A stretch of 64,000 bases of DNA. It comes from Leptolyngbya iicbica LK. GTDB taxonomy: Bacteria; Cyanobacteriota; Cyanobacteriia; Phormidesmidales; Phormidesmidaceae. The DNA lies in the NCBI RefSeq assembly GCF_004212215.1, contig NZ_QVFV01000002.1, forward strand, positions 483,627-547,626, in the 5' to 3' direction. A model generated the notes under the pieces. That model was not told the origin of the DNA. It searched no databases and was given only the letters and a program-made list of their open reading frames with translations. Both the position numbers and the translations under genes were made by a program. The first letter of the stretch is position 1. Each line of letters begins with the position of its first letter. This document shows, in pieces, positions 63,397-64,000 of the stretch.

Positions 63397-63640
63397 GATA
63401 GTCCAGTGTGTCTTCCAGTATTCTGACCTGCCTGTAAATAGATGGGCACAATTATTGTGCAGACAGGTCTCGACTCCGCTCAACCCTCAACTTCTGACTA
63501 AGCCAGCACCATCGCTGATTGAGCAGAGTCGCAATCAACCACCCAGTTACCATTTAATTAGGCGCAACTACTCACACATGCGCCATAGCACAAGGGGCTA
63601 CAGCCCCGTAAATGTTGAGTGTGAAGCGCTCCGCCGGTAT
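63397..63640. other. Intergenic region with hairpins
   Basis: A nested hairpin starts at about 63430: GACCTG/CAGGTC around GCACAATTATTGTGC. A second, GGGGCT/AGCCCC, lies near 63595. Possible terminators of the def transcript without U-tracts. No gene seen. Confidence 0.45.
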
Positions 63641-63666
63641 TGAATCCCCTCTGGGGAGGGGCGTTG

Positions 63667-63715
63667 AGGTGGGTTAGTCAAGTCATGACTGATATCTGAC
63701 CCACCCCGCCCTCCG
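63667..63715. repeat. Palindromic intergenic repeat
   Basis: GGTGGGT (63669-63675) and ACCCACC (63699-63705) flank a short sequence containing AGTCATGACT (63681-63690), itself a perfect palindrome. GGGCG and CGCCC extend it. Likely one more multicopy element. Confidence 0.6.
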
Positions 63716-63801
63716 GGCACCCCTCTATCGGAGCTATCCATTAGGCATAAGTCGCTCAAAGTTATGCCAGCAATGGTTTCTAGACTTCGGTTGAGCGATT
63801 A

Positions 63802-63908
63802 AAACCTCACCGCCTGCGGCACCTCTCCTTCTCAAGGAGAGGTTTATTCATGGGCTGGGAAGAAAATTGCCTCAAATCTGACCGGGGCTCCGGTTCCTCT
63901 CCTTGGGT
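63802..63908. repeat. Composite palindromic repeat, copy 2 (inverted)
   Basis: AAACCTCACCGCCTGCGGCA, CCTCTCCTT and its partner, then a divergent spacer, then GGGGCTCCGGTTCCTCTCCTTGGG. Its reverse complement has the order and nearly the sequence of 48172-48293, with a spacer of similar length but no sequence match. Confidence 0.8.
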
Positions 63909-63925
63909 ACGTGTTTAGCGTCGAT

Positions 63926-64000
63926 TTAAGCAGCGCGATTTTGCCGCACCATGGCTTGGGCGACTTGTTCGATGAACGAGTCGCCTCGTTGTTGGCAGGG
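63926..64000 (-). CDS. 3' end of a gene leaving the window
   Basis: The minus-strand frame gives PCQQRGDSFIEQVAQAMVRQNRAA and then a TAA at 63926-63928. It is open to the window's edge. The residues look like a normal helical C-terminus; I do not recognise the protein. Just downstream (63908) the composite repeat begins. Confidence 0.45.
   Translation of the reverse strand, partial: PCQQRGDSFIEQVAQAMVRQNRAA

Overview
The window is cyanobacterial chromosome. The octamer GCGATCGC (HIP1) recurs throughout, inside and between genes. The gene content also fits only a cyanobacterium: a CO2-uptake NDH-1MS operon (ndhF3, ndhD3, cupA, cupS), phylloquinone genes (menG, menF), LL-diaminopimelate aminotransferase, an EGY-type site-2 protease, DUF1997/DUF3122/Tll0287-like proteins, and a 6S RNA directly behind purK. 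Two PEP-CTERM proteins and much palindromic intergenic sequence suggest a medium-to-large genome, perhaps a Leptolyngbya-like filamentous strain. That last point is a guess. No rRNA, tRNA, CRISPR array, complete insertion sequence or prophage was found.

Layout. 0.1-8 kb: mostly minus-strand housekeeping genes (DUF445, menG, a receiver-GAF regulator, DUF1997, Nif3-like, ddl) with one plus-strand short-chain dehydrogenase. 8-11 kb: a 57-aa protein behind an operator-like palindrome, and comEC with a degenerate metallo-beta-lactamase domain. 11-15 kb: a PEP-CTERM protein with a strong terminator, dapL, and a double-domain SagB-type oxidoreductase. 15-16.1 kb: a gene-poor AT-rich gap. 16.1-23.5 kb: pentapeptide protein, metF-like gene, trpS, menF, site-2 protease, second PEP-CTERM protein. 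24.3-28.8 kb: three tandem paralogues sharing an N-terminal domain of about 90 aa but carrying different multi-span membrane bodies. 28.9-34.6 kb: purK with 6S RNA, a catalytic/non-catalytic M16 pair, alanine dehydrogenase. 35-41.4 kb: a glycosyltransferase overlapping a large unknown membrane-anchored protein, trmFO, a THUMP RNA methyltransferase. 42-48 kb: copper amine oxidase with different codon use, then a redox island: DUF3122 protein, mono-heme protein and sulfide:quinone oxidoreductase-like flavoprotein on the minus strand, divergent from a cysteine-free ACR3/SBF transporter, with an inverted repeat over the shared control region. 48-51.7 kb: Mrp ATPase and a CPA2 antiporter with universal-stress domains. 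52-58.4 kb: the NDH-1MS operon, interrupted by an oppositely oriented NUDIX gene with a 19-bp hairpin repeat, and containing an extra 53-aa ORF between cupA and cupS. 59-64 kb: plsC, sirB-cobA (siroheme), def, a 65-aa membrane protein, dispersed repeats and the 3' end of a minus-strand gene running off the window.

How the genes work together. NdhF3/NdhD3 pump protons and drive CupA/CupS-mediated CO2 hydration under carbon limitation; sirB and cobA give consecutive siroheme steps; menF and menG lie at the two ends of phylloquinone synthesis. The best candidates for something undescribed are the three-paralogue membrane array, the 53-aa ORF in the CO2-uptake operon, and the SQR/heme/DUF3122/transporter island.
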